Shown one piece after another: positions 34,215-43,647 of a stretch of DNA of 64,000 nt; position 1 is the stretch's first letter; each line of letters starts with the position of its first letter. The position numbers and the translations under genes were made by a program. Location of the stretch: NCBI RefSeq assembly GCF_900109455.1, contig NZ_FOAG01000002.1, positions 124,001-188,000 on the forward strand, given 5' to 3'. Source of the DNA: Roseovarius azorensis (GTDB lineage Bacteria > Pseudomonadota > Alphaproteobacteria > Rhodobacterales > Rhodobacteraceae). The notes below the pieces were generated by a model that made no database searches, was not told the DNA's origin, and saw nothing but the letters and a program-made list of their open reading frames with translations.

Positions 34215-35272
34215 ATGCGCTTGGCGATCACCTGATTGCCCGCATCCGGGCCAGCGGGCCGATGACGCTGGCCGACTACATGACCACCTGCCTGATGCAT
34301 CCCCTGCACGGCTATTATTCCACCCGCGATCCGTTCGGGAAGGCGGGGGATTTCACCACCGCACCGGAGATCAGCCAGATGTTCGGCGAGGTGATCGGCC
34401 TTTGTCTGGCGCAGACTTGGCTAGATCAGGGCGCACCCACCCCCTTCACCCTTGCCGAGGCGGGGCCGGGGCGCGGCACGCTTATGGCGGACATGCTGCG
34501 CGCCACGCGCGCCGTGCCGGGGTTCCACAACGCGCTGCGCCTGCATCTGATCGAGACATCGCCGACCCTGCGCAGCCGGCAGGCACTGACCATCGCGCGC
34601 GCGGACATTACATGGCATGATCATGTCGAGACCCTGCCCGACGCGCCGCTTTTTCTGGTCGCCAACGAATTCTTCGACGCGCTGCCCATCCGCCAGTTTC
34701 AGCGCAGGGGCAAAGGCTGGTGCGAGCGCCTCGTCGGCCTGCGCGATGGCGCGCTTGCCCTTGGCCTTGGCGGGCCGATCTCGCCACCCGGCCTTGCCCA
34801 TCGGCTTGCCGACACACAGGAAGGCGACATCGTCGAGACCTGCGCACCGGGTCAGGCCATCGCCGCCGGCATCGGCGCGCGCATCGCAGAACATGGTGGC
34901 GCAGCGCTGATCATCGACTATGGCGACTGGCGTTCGCTGGGGGATACGTTTCAGGCGCTGCGCGGCCACGCTCCCGCCGATCCGCTGGCCGATCCCGGTC
35001 AGGCCGACCTGACCGCGCATGTGGATTTCGAGGCATTGGCGCAGGCCGCCCCCTGCGCCCACTCCCGGCTCACACCACAGGGCACATTCCTTCAACGGCT
35101 CGGGATTGCACAGCGGGCAGAGATCCTCGGGCGCACGCTTGCCGATACTGCACGCGACAGTCACATGGCCGCATATCACCGCTTGACCGCCCCTGCCGAA
35201 ATGGGGAGGCTCTTCAAGGTGCTGGCGCTCTATCCCGCAAGCGCCGCGCCGCCACCCGGACTGGACCCATGA
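34211..35272 (+). CDS. MidA/NDUFAF7-family SAM-dependent methyltransferase
   Basis: A 353-residue class-I methyltransferase-like protein: [63 protein letters not shown] (SAM motif I) and [16 protein letters not shown]. These match the MidA family, whose eukaryotic member methylates complex I subunit NDUFS2 (family knowledge). Four-base overlaps with lgt and pgeF make the three a coupled operon. Confidence 0.93.
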   Translation: MNALGDHLIARIRASGPMTLADYMTTCLMHPLHGYYSTRDPFGKAGDFTTAPEISQMFGEVIGLCLAQTWLDQGAPTPFTLAEAGPGRGTLMADMLRATRAVPGFHNALRLHLIETSPTLRSRQALTIARADITWHDHVETLPDAPLFLVANEFFDALPIRQFQRRGKGWCERLVGLRDGALALGLGGPISPPGLAHRLADTQEGDIVETCAPGQAIAAGIGARIAEHGGAALIIDYGDWRSLGDTFQALRGHAPADPLADPGQADLTAHVDFEALAQAAPCAHSRLTPQGTFLQRLGIAQRAEILGRTLADTARDSHMAAYHRLTAPAEMGRLFKVLALYPASAAPPPGLDP

Positions 35273-36024
35273 CGCTCGAGATTCTCACCGCCGAAAGTCT
35301 GTTACCGCTGCGCCACGGATTCTTCACCCGACGCGGCGGGGCCTCTTCAGGCGTGTTCTCGGGGCTCAATTGCGGTGCCGGATCGTCGGATCAGTCCGAG
35401 ATCGTCAGCATCAACCGCGCCCGCGTCGCCGAGGCGATGCAGGTCGCGCCCGATCGCCTGATCACCGTGCATCAGGTGCATTCCGCCGATGTGGTGCCCG
35501 TCACCGGCCCATTGTCGGCGCGCCCACGCGCCGACGCGATGGTTACCGCCACACCGGGCATGGCGCTGGCCGTGCTGACCGCGGATTGCCAGCCGGTGCT
35601 GTTTGCCGACAGCAACGCACAGGTCATTGGCGCGGCCCATGCCGGCTGGCGCGGCACTCTCGACGGCGTGCTTGAGGCCACGATTGATGCGATGGAATCG
35701 CTTGGCGCGCAGCGCGAGGCGATCACTGCCGTCATCGGCCCCACGATCAGTCAGGCCGCCTATGAGGTCGGTCCCGAATTTCTCGACGCCTTTCTCGCCG
35801 AAGATGCCGGCAACGGCCGCTTTTTCACCAATGGCCAGGGCGACCGCTATCAGTTCGACCTGCCCGCCTATGGCCTGCATCGCCTGCGCAACGCGGGCGT
35901 AGGGCACGCCGAGTGGACGCGACATTGCACCTATGACGATCCCGACCGGTTCTATTCCTACCGCCGCAGCGCGCACGCGGGCGAGGCGGATTACGGGCGG
36001 TTGATCTCTGTCATCCGTCTCTGA
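35269..36024 (+). CDS. pgeF: Peptidoglycan editing factor PgeF (YfiH, laccase-domain)
   Basis: A 251-residue DUF152/YfiH-family protein with HGFFTRRGGASSGVFSGLNCG, HQVHSADVV, LTADCQPVLFAD, GAAHAGWRGTLDGV and GPTISQAAYEVG; His and Cys metal ligands are conserved. In E. coli YfiH removes wrongly placed L-Ser from peptidoglycan precursors. The ATG overlaps the midA-like stop (ATGA). Confidence 0.94.
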   Translation: MTLEILTAESLLPLRHGFFTRRGGASSGVFSGLNCGAGSSDQSEIVSINRARVAEAMQVAPDRLITVHQVHSADVVPVTGPLSARPRADAMVTATPGMALAVLTADCQPVLFADSNAQVIGAAHAGWRGTLDGVLEATIDAMESLGAQREAITAVIGPTISQAAYEVGPEFLDAFLAEDAGNGRFFTNGQGDRYQFDLPAYGLHRLRNAGVGHAEWTRHCTYDDPDRFYSYRRSAHAGEADYGRLISVIRL

Positions 36025-36192
36025 GGGTGGCCTGGCGCGGGGGCGGATCCCCCCGGCATATCCGCGAAATCCCGCATTTTGACATTATCTTTACCAGTTC
36101 GGCCCAAACTTGGCCTCAAACACCGGGCATGATTATGATCAACGAAACACAATGGGCCACGCTGTTTCTCTGGCGTGGAGAAGGTAACGAAT

Positions 36193-36330
36193 ATGAAACG
36201 ACGCTGGCTGGCCTCGATCGTCAAACACTCTGGTAAACAGGCGTTGATCCTGCCCTATCACCGCAGCAAGCGGCAGGCTGTCATGCGCAACCGCCCCGTC
36301 CCCCTGCACTGGCGCGTCAAGAGTGCCTGA
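36193..36330 (+). CDS. Small basic protein (45 aa)
   Basis: A 45-residue Arg/Lys-rich frame starting MKRRWLASIVKHSG and ending in WRVKSA, with a strong ribosome site GAGAAGG before ATG. It resembles short conserved basic Rhodobacteraceae proteins of the form MKRxW (recalled, not searched). Too short for confident coding statistics. It lies 168 bases after pgeF and 270 before the Hint gene. Function unknown; a nucleic-acid or envelope interaction is only a guess from charge. Confidence 0.5.
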   Translation: MKRRWLASIVKHSGKQALILPYHRSKRQAVMRNRPVPLHWRVKSA

Positions 36331-36600
36331 GGCTTTCGCCGGTGCAGTCCGGGCGAGCTTTGTGGACGGTCGCCGTGATTCGCAGGGTGCCGCGCAATTA
36401 TGGCAGGTCAGACAGAGACAGATCAACAAAGGCAGCAACATCGCGACATTGGCGCTCATACAGAGACAATTACATGCATTTCTTGACGGAAATCTACAGC
36501 CCTCGGCATAGTCGACGTCCAGATAACAGATCTTGTCCATCTGTCGTTGTCGGTGGGGGCCGACGCGGTTGTGACAACCTTAAGTTCGAGGTGACACAAC
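36331..36600 (+). other. Non-coding region before the Hint gene
   Basis: About 270 bases without a credible gene. A possible sigma-70 promoter is TTGACG (36483-36488) and CATAGT (36507-36512), 18 bases apart, upstream of the Hint gene. GTGACA sits shortly before the ATG but gives only a poor ribosome site. Confidence 0.3.
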
Positions 36601-37365
36601 ATGAGTATCCCCCGTTTTACCGCGCATCCTTCGCGCGATGTCACGGCGCAAGCCGTCTCTGCCCCGTCCCGCGACATCAGTCTGCAACAGCGCAGATACC
36701 GTAGCCTGTGGCAGACGAGCGATGGCCAGATTCAGGAGGCCGAGCAGGTCGCACCGGCCCTGCCGCTGTTTGACGCGGCGCATTCCGCGTTTGCCCACGG
36801 CACGCTGATCGCCACCACGCGCGGCCCTGTCGCGGTCGAGGATCTGCTGCCCGGGGATTGCCTGACCACCACCGCGCACAGTGCGCTGCCGCTCCTGTGG
36901 ATCGGGTCAATGACGCTGATGCCCGGCGGGGACGGGCACAACGCCGCCAGGCTGACCCGGATCATGGCAGACGCCTTTGGCATCAGCCGCCCGATGGCGG
37001 ATTTCATGGTCGGTCCCGGCGCGCGCATCCTGACCCGGCCACGCAACCTGCGCGCCAGCACCGGCACCGATCAGGTGCTGACCCCCGCGCATGCCCTCGC
37101 CGACGGGCAGCATGCCTTTACCATCGCGCCAACCAGAGCGGTCACACTATACCATCTCTGCCTGCGTCGGCATGCGGTGATCACCGCCAACGGCCTAGAG
37201 GTCGAGAGTTTTCACCCCGGCGCGAATTTCGAGCGCCAAGTGGGGCCGAACATGCTGATCCGGTTCCTGTCGTTCTTTCCGCATATCCACGAGCCGCATC
37301 AGTTCGGCCCGGTCTGTCACATGCGCCTGCCGCTCGACGCGCCCGACACGCTGGAGGTTGCCTGA
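36601..37365 (+). CDS. Hint-domain (Hedgehog/intein-type) protein
   Basis: A 254-residue protein. Residues about 60-190 form a Hint_2 domain recognised by FAHGTLIATTRGPVAVEDLLPGD, PLLWIGSM, VLTPAHALADG and ITANGLEVESFHPG. The nucleophilic Cys that normally opens a self-splicing Hint domain is absent: the aligned position (before FAHGTL) is Ala, so autoproteolysis is unlikely. No signal peptide; in Rhodobacteraceae such proteins are frequent and uncharacterised. Weak ribosome site. Confidence 0.85.
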   Translation: MSIPRFTAHPSRDVTAQAVSAPSRDISLQQRRYRSLWQTSDGQIQEAEQVAPALPLFDAAHSAFAHGTLIATTRGPVAVEDLLPGDCLTTTAHSALPLLWIGSMTLMPGGDGHNAARLTRIMADAFGISRPMADFMVGPGARILTRPRNLRASTGTDQVLTPAHALADGQHAFTIAPTRAVTLYHLCLRRHAVITANGLEVESFHPGANFERQVGPNMLIRFLSFFPHIHEPHQFGPVCHMRLPLDAPDTLEVA

Positions 37366-37381
37366 CGGATCGGCGCGGGGT

Positions 37382-37882
37382 TCAGGCCGAACGGACCAGC
37401 CGCGCCTCAAGTACATCGAAGGGCACGCCCGGCTCGTCCTTGGCGCCGCGAATGACCAGCGAGGTCTTGACGCTGGCCACATTGTCCGCCGCGGTCAGTT
37501 CCTCGGTCAGAAATCGCTGGAACGTACTCAGATCGGGGGCCACGCATTTGAGGATGAAATCCACCTCGCCGTTGAGCATGTGACATTCGCGCACCAGCGA
37601 CCAGGCCCGGCAACGCGCCTCAAAGGCGCTGAGATCGGCCTCGGCCTGGCTTTGCAGGCCGACCATGGCGAAAACCTGCACCTCGAACCCCAGTTCGCGA
37701 GGGTCGATATCGGCGTGATAGCCGCGGATATAACCCTGTTCTTCCAGTGTGCGCACCCGCCGCAAACAGGGCGGGGCGGAAATGCCGACACGCCGGGCCA
37801 GTTCCACATTGGTCATACGGCCATCGGCCTGAAGCTCGGCCAGAATCTTGCGGTCGATATCGTCAAGGCGGGTGGCGGGCAT
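37382..37882 (-). CDS. Lrp/AsnC-family transcriptional regulator
   Basis: A 166-residue regulator: LDDIDRKILAELQADGRMTNVELA, recognition helix VGISAPPCLRRVRTLEEQG, then GYHADIDPRELGF and the RAM/effector domain with HMLNGEVDFILKC. These are Lrp family marks; the ligand is probably an amino acid but unknown. Divergent from trxB with a 194-base intergenic region. Start at 37882 is ATG. Confidence 0.93.
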   Translation of the reverse strand: MPATRLDDIDRKILAELQADGRMTNVELARRVGISAPPCLRRVRTLEEQGYIRGYHADIDPRELGFEVQVFAMVGLQSQAEADLSAFEARCRAWSLVRECHMLNGEVDFILKCVAPDLSTFQRFLTEELTAADNVASVKTSLVIRGAKDEPGVPFDVLEARLVRSA

Positions 37883-38076
37883 GGTCTTTTCTCCCTGAAT
37901 TTCGCGATTGTTATATCATGCCCACCGTCGCACGCAATTATCTTTCACCATTACGCAAGATCATTTCCCGCACGCCCGTATGCCGGTAACGCATATCTGT
38001 CTTGCAAGGGGTTTCAAGCCCCGTGTCGCCCCGCTATATCTCGCCGGAACTCAGCACTTCACCAAGAGAGACCCAC

Positions 38077-39021
38077 ATGCCCGACACCCGCCATACCAAA
38101 TGCCTGATCATCGGCTCCGGCCCTGCGGGGTATACCGCCGGCGTCTATGCAGCGCGCGCGATGCTCTCACCCGTTCTCGTGCAGGGGATCGAGCCGGGCG
38201 GGCAGCTGACCACCACCACCGAGGTAGAGAACTGGCCCGGCGACACCGAAGTTCAGGGACCGGACCTGATGGTGCGGATGGAGGCGCATGCCAGCGCGAT
38301 GGGCTGCGAGGTCGTCGGCGATATCATCACCTCGCTCGATCTGGAGAACCGTCCGTTCGTCGCCCGTGGCGACAGCGGCGCCACCTATACCGCCGACGCC
38401 GTGATTCTTGCCACGGGGGCACGCGCCAAATGGCTGGGCCTGCCGTCCGAGGATGCCTTCAAGGGTTTTGGCGTTTCGGCCTGCGCCACCTGCGACGGGT
38501 TCTTTTATCGCGGACAGGAGATCGTCGTGATCGGCGGTGGCAACACGGCCGTCGAAGAGGCGCTGTTCTTGACCAATTTCGCCTCCAAGGTGACGCTGAT
38601 CCACCGCCGCGACGAATTGCGCGCCGAAAAGATCCTGCAGGAGCGGCTGTTCAAACACCCCAAGATCGAAACGCTGTGGTTTCACACGCTGGCTGAGGTC
38701 ATCGGCACCGACGATCCCAAGGGCGTCGAGGGCGTGCGCGTGAAACATGTCGAGACCGGAGCGATCACGGAAATTCCCTGCAAGGGCGTGTTCATTGCCA
38801 TCGGCCACGCACCCGCAAGCGAACTGGTCAGGGATGCGCTGGAACTGCACAACGGCGGTTATGTCAAGGTCGAACCAGGCAGCACCCGCACCAGCATACC
38901 AGGCGTCTTTGCCGCCGGAGACCTGACCGACCATATCTATCGCCAGGCGGTCACCTCGGCGGGCATGGGCTGTATGGCGGCGCTCGACGCAGAACACTGG
39001 CTGGCGGAACGAGACGGTTGA
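38077..39021 (+). CDS. trxB: Thioredoxin reductase TrxB
   Basis: NADPH-dependent FAD enzyme that reduces thioredoxin. The 314-residue protein has the FAD motif [19 protein letters not shown], the redox pair [10 protein letters not shown], the NADPH motif [15 protein letters not shown] and the C-terminal FAD motif [23 protein letters not shown] 38077 is chosen because the longer frame has no homology; GAGAGAC lies before it. Confidence 0.97.
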   Translation: MPDTRHTKCLIIGSGPAGYTAGVYAARAMLSPVLVQGIEPGGQLTTTTEVENWPGDTEVQGPDLMVRMEAHASAMGCEVVGDIITSLDLENRPFVARGDSGATYTADAVILATGARAKWLGLPSEDAFKGFGVSACATCDGFFYRGQEIVVIGGGNTAVEEALFLTNFASKVTLIHRRDELRAEKILQERLFKHPKIETLWFHTLAEVIGTDDPKGVEGVRVKHVETGAITEIPCKGVFIAIGHAPASELVRDALELHNGGYVKVEPGSTRTSIPGVFAAGDLTDHIYRQAVTSAGMGCMAALDAEHWLAERDG

Positions 39022-39033
39022 ATTTGGCCAGAA

Positions 39034-39066
39034 CTGCGTGACATTCTTCCGTTTGCGCAGCTTTTT
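39034..39066 (+). terminator. Possible terminator after trxB
   Basis: CTGCG and CGCAG (39034-39038 and 39056-39060) flank a long 17-base loop and are followed by CTTTTTCG. Weak because of the large loop. Confidence 0.35.
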
Positions 39067-39199
39067 CGCGGCATTTCCGCCTCTTTCATTCGCCCGACGC
39101 GGGTTTGCCTTGAATCCCGTCTCGAACCGGGGCTAAGCCGCGCATAAACACGTTGCCTGCCGCAACAACATTCAACATCGCAGTTTGCCCGAGGATCCC

Positions 39200-40906
39200 A
39201 TGCAACAGCCGAACCTTGCCCCCGTTCCCGAGCTTTACGTATCCTACGAGAGCGCCCAGAAACTCAAGGTCGAAGCCGCCGATCTGATCAGTTGGGATCT
39301 GACCCCGCGCCAGATTTGCGATCTCGAACTGTTGATGAATGGCGGCTTCAACCCGCTCAAGGGGTTCCTGAACGAGGCCGATTACACAAGCGTCGTGGAC
39401 ACGATGCGCCTTGCTGACGGCACACTCTGGCCAATGCCGATTACCCTCGATGTGTCCGAAAAATTCGCCGAAAGTCTGGAGTTGGGACAGGATATCGCCC
39501 TGCGCGACCAGGAGGGCGTGATCCTGGCGACAATGACGGTGACGGATCGCTGGACCCCCGACAAGAGCCATGAGGCGGCCAAGGTGTTCGGCGCCGACGA
39601 CATCGCTCATCCGGCGGTGAATTACCTGCACCACACCGCGGGCAAGGTCTATCTCGGCGGTCCTGTGACCGGCATCCAGCAGCCGGTGCATTACGATTTC
39701 CGCGGCAGGCGGGACACGCCCAACGAATTGCGCGCGCTCTTCCGCAAGCTGGGCTAGCGCCGCGTCGTGGCGTTCCAGACCCGCAACCCGCTGCATCGCG
39801 CGCATCAGGAACTGACCTTTCGCGCCGCGCGCGAGGCGCAGGCCAACCTGCTCATCCATCCCGTCGTGGGCATGACCAAGCCGGGCGATGTCGATCATTT
39901 TACCCGCGTGCGCTGTTATGAGGCGGTGCTGGACAAGTACCCGCAGGCGACGACGACGATGAGCCTGCTCAATCTGGCGATGCGCATGGCCGGCCCGCGC
40001 GAGGCGGTCTGGCACGGCCTGATCCGCGCCAATCATGGCTGCACCCATTTCATCGTCGGACGCGATCACGCTGGCCCCGGCAAGAACAGCCAGGGCAAGG
40101 ATTTTTATGGCCCTTATGACGCGCAGGAACTGTTCAAACAGTATCAGGGTGAAATCGGCATCGAGATGGTCGATTTCAAGCACATGGTCTATGTTCAGGA
40201 AAAGGCGCAGTATTTCCCCATTTCCGAAGTGCCGGAGGGGGCCACGATCCTGGATATTTCAGGCACAGAGCTGCGCCGCCGTCTGGCCGAGGGGCTGGAG
40301 ATTCCCGACTGGTTCTCATTCCCCGAGGTGGTCAGCGAATTGCGCCGCACCCGCCCACCACGCTCGCAGCAGGGTTTCACGGTGTTCTTCACCGGCTTTT
40401 CCGGCTCGGGCAAGTCGACCATCGCCAACGCGCTGATGGTCAAGCTGATGGAAATGGGCGGGCGTCCCGTCACTCTTCTGGATGGCGATATCGTGCGCAA
40501 GAACCTGTCGTCAGAGCTGGGATTCTCCAAGGAACACAGGGATCTCAACATTCGCCGCATCGGCTATGTCGCGAGCGAGATCACCAAGAACGGTGGCATC
40601 GCCATTTGCGCGCCGATCGCGCCCTATGCCACCACCCGCCGCGCCGTGCGCGAAGAGATCGAGCAGTTCGGCGCCTTTGTCGAAGTGCATGTCTCGACCA
40701 GCATCGAGGAATGCGAAAGGCGCGACCGCAAGGGGCTCTACAAGCTGGCGCGCGAGGGCAAGATCAAGGAATTCACCGGCATTTCCGATCCCTATGACGT
40801 GCCGGAAAATCCCGAACTGCGCGTCGATACCGAAAACGTGGATGTCGACAACTGCGCCCATCAGGTGATCCTGAAGCTGGAGCAGATGGGCCTGATCGCG
40901 GGCTGA
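39200..40906 (+). pseudogene. Bifunctional sulfate adenylyltransferase/APS kinase with internal TAG
   Basis: Would activate sulfate to APS and then PAPS. The frame from ATG 39200 (GAGGA five bases before) to 40906 gives 568 codons, a normal length, but codon 186 (39755-39757) is TAG. Before it lies LRALFRKLG; after it [19 protein letters not shown]. Relatives have Trp there ([13 protein letters not shown], from memory), so TGG to TAG is one base. The downstream part carries the ATP motif [19 protein letters not shown], and APS kinase P-loop GFSGSGKST with DGDIVR. GTG 39767 could restart after the stop. Split into 39200-39757 and 39767-40906 if taken literally. Reading frame is otherwise intact, so a recent mutation, a sequencing error or read-through are the options. 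Confidence 0.85.
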
Positions 40907-40930
40907 TCGCCGAATCCCTGACTGGTACAG

Positions 40931-40959
40931 AGGCCACCCTGTTATCGGGGTGGCCTTTT
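40931..40959 (+). terminator. Rho-independent terminator after sat/cysC
   Basis: GGCCACCC pairs with GGGTGGCC (40932-40939 and 40948-40955) with an 8-base loop and is followed by TTTT. It lies 25 bases after the APS kinase stop and just before the convergent DUF1150 gene. Confidence 0.88.
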
Positions 40960-40975
40960 GCGTCAGGATCAGCCG

Positions 40976-41203
40976 TCAGTGAACCGTCACCGGCTCCATA
41001 TTGTTCTGGCGGGCCAGCAGAAAGGCGAGCCTGCGATCGCGCACCAGCGCCAGACGCTCGCCGTCCACGCTGTGCACGGCATAGATCGTGGTCGCGCCGC
41101 GCACCTGATCGCGCATGTCCTCAGGCAGATCGTCCACCTTCACGGGCCGCACATAGACGATAGCCCGGCTCTCGTCAGCTCCGATATCGTATTTTGTGTC
41201 CAT
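40976..41203 (-). CDS. DUF1150 family protein
   Basis: A 75-residue protein with IVYVRPVKVDDLPEDMRDQVRG and ATTIYAVHSVDGERLALVRDRRLAF, recognised as DUF1150, an alphaproteobacterial family typically found next to Hsp20. It starts five bases after hsp20 and is probably cotranscribed. Function unknown. The family occurs almost only with small heat-shock genes, suggesting a stress role (inference). Confidence 0.88.
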   Translation of the reverse strand: MDTKYDIGADESRAIVYVRPVKVDDLPEDMRDQVRGATTIYAVHSVDGERLALVRDRRLAFLLARQNNMEPVTVH

Positions 41204-41208
41204 GCCGC

Positions 41209-41622
41209 TTACCCCTTGTTGATCCTGATCCGCTGAACCACCGGTTCGGGCTGCGCGCGGGTCAGATCCACATGCAGCAACCCGTTTTCCATGATTGCCT
41301 CGCCCACCTCGACACCATCGGCCAGAACGAAAGAGCGCTGGAACTGCCGGGCGGCTATGCCGCGATGCAGATAGAGCCGGTGTTCCCCGTCATCGCTCTG
41401 ACGGCCACGGATCACCAACTGTCGATCCTCGACCGTGATCGACAGATCGTCCTCGGCAAATCCGGCAACCGCCAGCGTGATCCGATAGGAATTCTGCGAA
41501 GTCTGTTCGATATTGAAGGGCGGATAGCCCTCGTTCCCGGATTTCGCGCTGCGTTCCAGCATACGTTCCAGCTGCTCGAAACCCAGCATATAGGGGTGCG
41601 TCCCCAGAGTAAGCTTTGTCAT
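41209..41622 (-). CDS. Hsp20-family small heat-shock protein
   Basis: ATP-independent holdase that binds unfolding proteins. The 137-residue protein has an alpha-crystallin domain: YPPFNIEQTSQNSYRITLAVAGF, DLSITVEDRQLVIRG and the C-terminal hallmark IRI in VVQRIRINKG. It is IbpA-like in length and order. ATG 41622 has AAGGA upstream; GTG 41628 is only two codons longer. No CIRCE or ROSE-type element was identified in the 160-base upstream gap. Confidence 0.93.
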   Translation of the reverse strand: MTKLTLGTHPYMLGFEQLERMLERSAKSGNEGYPPFNIEQTSQNSYRITLAVAGFAEDDLSITVEDRQLVIRGRQSDDGEHRLYLHRGIAARQFQRSFVLADGVEVGEAIMENGLLHVDLTRAQPEPVVQRIRINKG

Positions 41623-41782
41623 CGACACGTCCTTGATCGTAAGCGACCGTCCATTGGCGCAGATCCCGTTCCGGCAACCTGCCGCATGAATATGGGGATT
41701 GGCCCCGATACGCGCAAGGGCTATGCGGAGCGGCGCAAATTCAGTATCTTATCCCTTCAAATCCCCAAGGGAATCGCTTGTC

Positions 41783-42007
41783 ATGAACGCTTTCAGCGAC
41801 CTTTCGATGAAATCCGAGGATGTGCTGCGCGTCGAACTGGAGGAATTCCGCCGCGAGCACCGCGATCTGGACGAGGCGATTCGCGCGCTTCAGGAAAAGG
41901 CGACGGCCGATCAGTTGACCCTGCAACGGCTCAAGAAGAAGAAACTCTGGCTGCGCGACATGATCGCCCGGATCGAGGACCGGATTTACCCGGACATCAT
42001 TGCCTAA
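41783..42007 (+). CDS. DUF465 (YdcH-family) small protein
   Basis: A 74-residue helical protein: LEEFRREHRDLDEAIRALQEK, LTLQRLKKKKLWLRDMIARIED, ending in RIYPDIIA. This is the DUF465/YdcH family, whose C-terminal LKKKKLxLKD motif is diagnostic. AAGGGAA precedes the ATG. In alphaproteobacteria it often lies before purE, as here (47 bases). Function unknown. Confidence 0.9.
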   Translation: MNAFSDLSMKSEDVLRVELEEFRREHRDLDEAIRALQEKATADQLTLQRLKKKKLWLRDMIARIEDRIYPDIIA

Positions 42008-42053
42008 CGCATGTCGATCAGTATAGTGCGCGCTCCATTGAAGGGGGCGTGAT

Positions 42054-42542
42054 ATGACAGGCGTGAAAATCGGCATCATCATGGGCAGCCAGTCTGACTG
42101 GACCACCATGCGCGAGGCCGCCCAGATTCTTGACGAGTTGGGCGTCGCCTACGAGACGCGCATCGTCTCGGCGCACCGCACCCCCGACCGGCTCTGGGAC
42201 TATGGCAAAACCGCGGTCGCGCGCGGCCTCGAGGTGATCATCGCGGGCGCGGGAGGGGCGGCGCATCTGCCCGGCATGATGGCGTCCAAGACGCGGTTGC
42301 CGGTGATCGGCGTTCCAGTGCAGACCCGGGCGCTGGCGGGTGTCGACAGCCTCTATTCCATCGTCCAGATGCCGCGTGGCTTTCCGGTGGCCACCATGGC
42401 GATCGGTGCGGCAGGCGCGGCCAATGCCGGTCTCATGGCCGCCGCGATCCTTGCCAATTCCGACCCGGACCTCGCGCAGCGCCTGGAGGACTGGCGCACC
42501 GCCCTCTCCGCCTCTATCCCCGACGAGCCCGTTGATGACTGA
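42054..42542 (+). CDS. purE: N5-carboxyaminoimidazole ribonucleotide mutase PurE
   Basis: Converts N5-CAIR to CAIR in purine synthesis. The 162-residue class I enzyme has [47 protein letters not shown], and PVIGVPV; the phosphate loop and catalytic His are present. GGGGGCG precedes the ATG. Overlaps purK by eight bases. Confidence 0.97.
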   Translation: MTGVKIGIIMGSQSDWTTMREAAQILDELGVAYETRIVSAHRTPDRLWDYGKTAVARGLEVIIAGAGGAAHLPGMMASKTRLPVIGVPVQTRALAGVDSLYSIVQMPRGFPVATMAIGAAGAANAGLMAAAILANSDPDLAQRLEDWRTALSASIPDEPVDD

Positions 42543-43614
42543 GATCCTTTTCCCCGGCGCGACCATCGGCATTCTGGGCGGCGGGCAACTGGGCCGCATG
42601 CTGTCTGTCGCCGCCGCGCGGCTCGGGTTCAAGACCTGCATTTTCGAACCCGGCTCCGACTGCCCTGCCAGCCATGTCGCCAATTACCATTTCAAGGCCG
42701 ACTATACGGACGAGACGGCGCTGCGCCGCTTTGCCGCCAGCGTCGATGTGATCACCTATGAGTTCGAGAACATCCCGACCTCGGCGCTTGACATCCTCGA
42801 GCCGCTCAAGCCCGTCCGACCTGGGCGCAGAGCGCTGAAGGTCAGCCAGGACCGCCTGATCGAAAAGGCGTTTCTGTCAGATATCGGCCTCGCGACCGCG
42901 CCCTTTGCCGCCGTCGACGATGCCGAGGACATGGATGAGGCAATCATCGAGATCGGCCTGCCCGCGATCCTGAAAACCCGCCGTTTCGGCTATGACGGCA
43001 AGGGGCAGGCGCGGCTCATGACACCTGCCGACGCCGAGCGGGCGCTTGCGGATATGGCAGGGCAACCGGCGATCTACGAGGGATTCATCGACTTCAGCCA
43101 TGAGGTATCGGTCATCGCCGCGCGCAACGAGGCGGGCGATGTGGCCTGTTACGACCCCGGCGAGAATGTGCATGTGGGCGGTATCCTGCGCACCACCACG
43201 GTACCCGCGCGGCTGAGCGCCTCGCAGCGCACCGATGCCGTTCTGCTTGCCGCTAGAATCCTGGATGCTCTCAAATATGTCGGCGTCATGGGGGTCGAGC
43301 TTTTCGTCACGCCGGGGGGACTTGTCGTCAACGAGATCGCACCGCGCGTCCACAATTCCGGGCACTGGACACAGGCCGGCTGTGCCATCGACCAGTTCGA
43401 ACAGCATATACGCGCCATCACCGGCTGGCCTCTGGGCGACGGCACGCGCTATGCGGATGTGACCATGGAGAACCTGATCGGCGCTGACATGGACCGCGTG
43501 CCCGACCTTGCAAAGGCACCCAACACCGCGCTGCATCTCTATGGCAAGGCCGAGGTCAAACCGGGCCGCAAGATGGGCCATGTGAACCGCATCACCAGAT
43601 CTGCAAAGACCTGA
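42535..43614 (+). CDS. purK: N5-carboxyaminoimidazole ribonucleotide synthase PurK
   Basis: ATP-grasp enzyme making N5-CAIR from AIR and bicarbonate. The 359-residue protein has [40 protein letters not shown] and [16 protein letters not shown], all PurK marks. The start (ATG 42535) lies inside the 3' end of purE, so the two are translationally coupled. Convergent with the phnM-like gene, 33 bases apart. Confidence 0.97.
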   Translation: MTEILFPGATIGILGGGQLGRMLSVAAARLGFKTCIFEPGSDCPASHVANYHFKADYTDETALRRFAASVDVITYEFENIPTSALDILEPLKPVRPGRRALKVSQDRLIEKAFLSDIGLATAPFAAVDDAEDMDEAIIEIGLPAILKTRRFGYDGKGQARLMTPADAERALADMAGQPAIYEGFIDFSHEVSVIAARNEAGDVACYDPGENVHVGGILRTTTVPARLSASQRTDAVLLAARILDALKYVGVMGVELFVTPGGLVVNEIAPRVHNSGHWTQAGCAIDQFEQHIRAITGWPLGDGTRYADVTMENLIGADMDRVPDLAKAPNTALHLYGKAEVKPGRKMGHVNRITRSAKT

Positions 43615-43647
43615 GACCCGCAGCGCACGGCCCGCTTTCATCGTTCT

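Noticed and set aside
36027..36236. 70-codon frame just after pgeF
   Set aside because: No ribosome site and no recognisable domain; it overlaps the better-supported 45-residue frame in another phase.
31140..37190. Further GTGATCAC occurrences, for example near 31175 in trmD and 37170 in the Hint gene
   Set aside because: They are inside coding sequence and lack the AT-rich flanks seen upstream of sdhC; this 8-mer is common in GC-rich genes.
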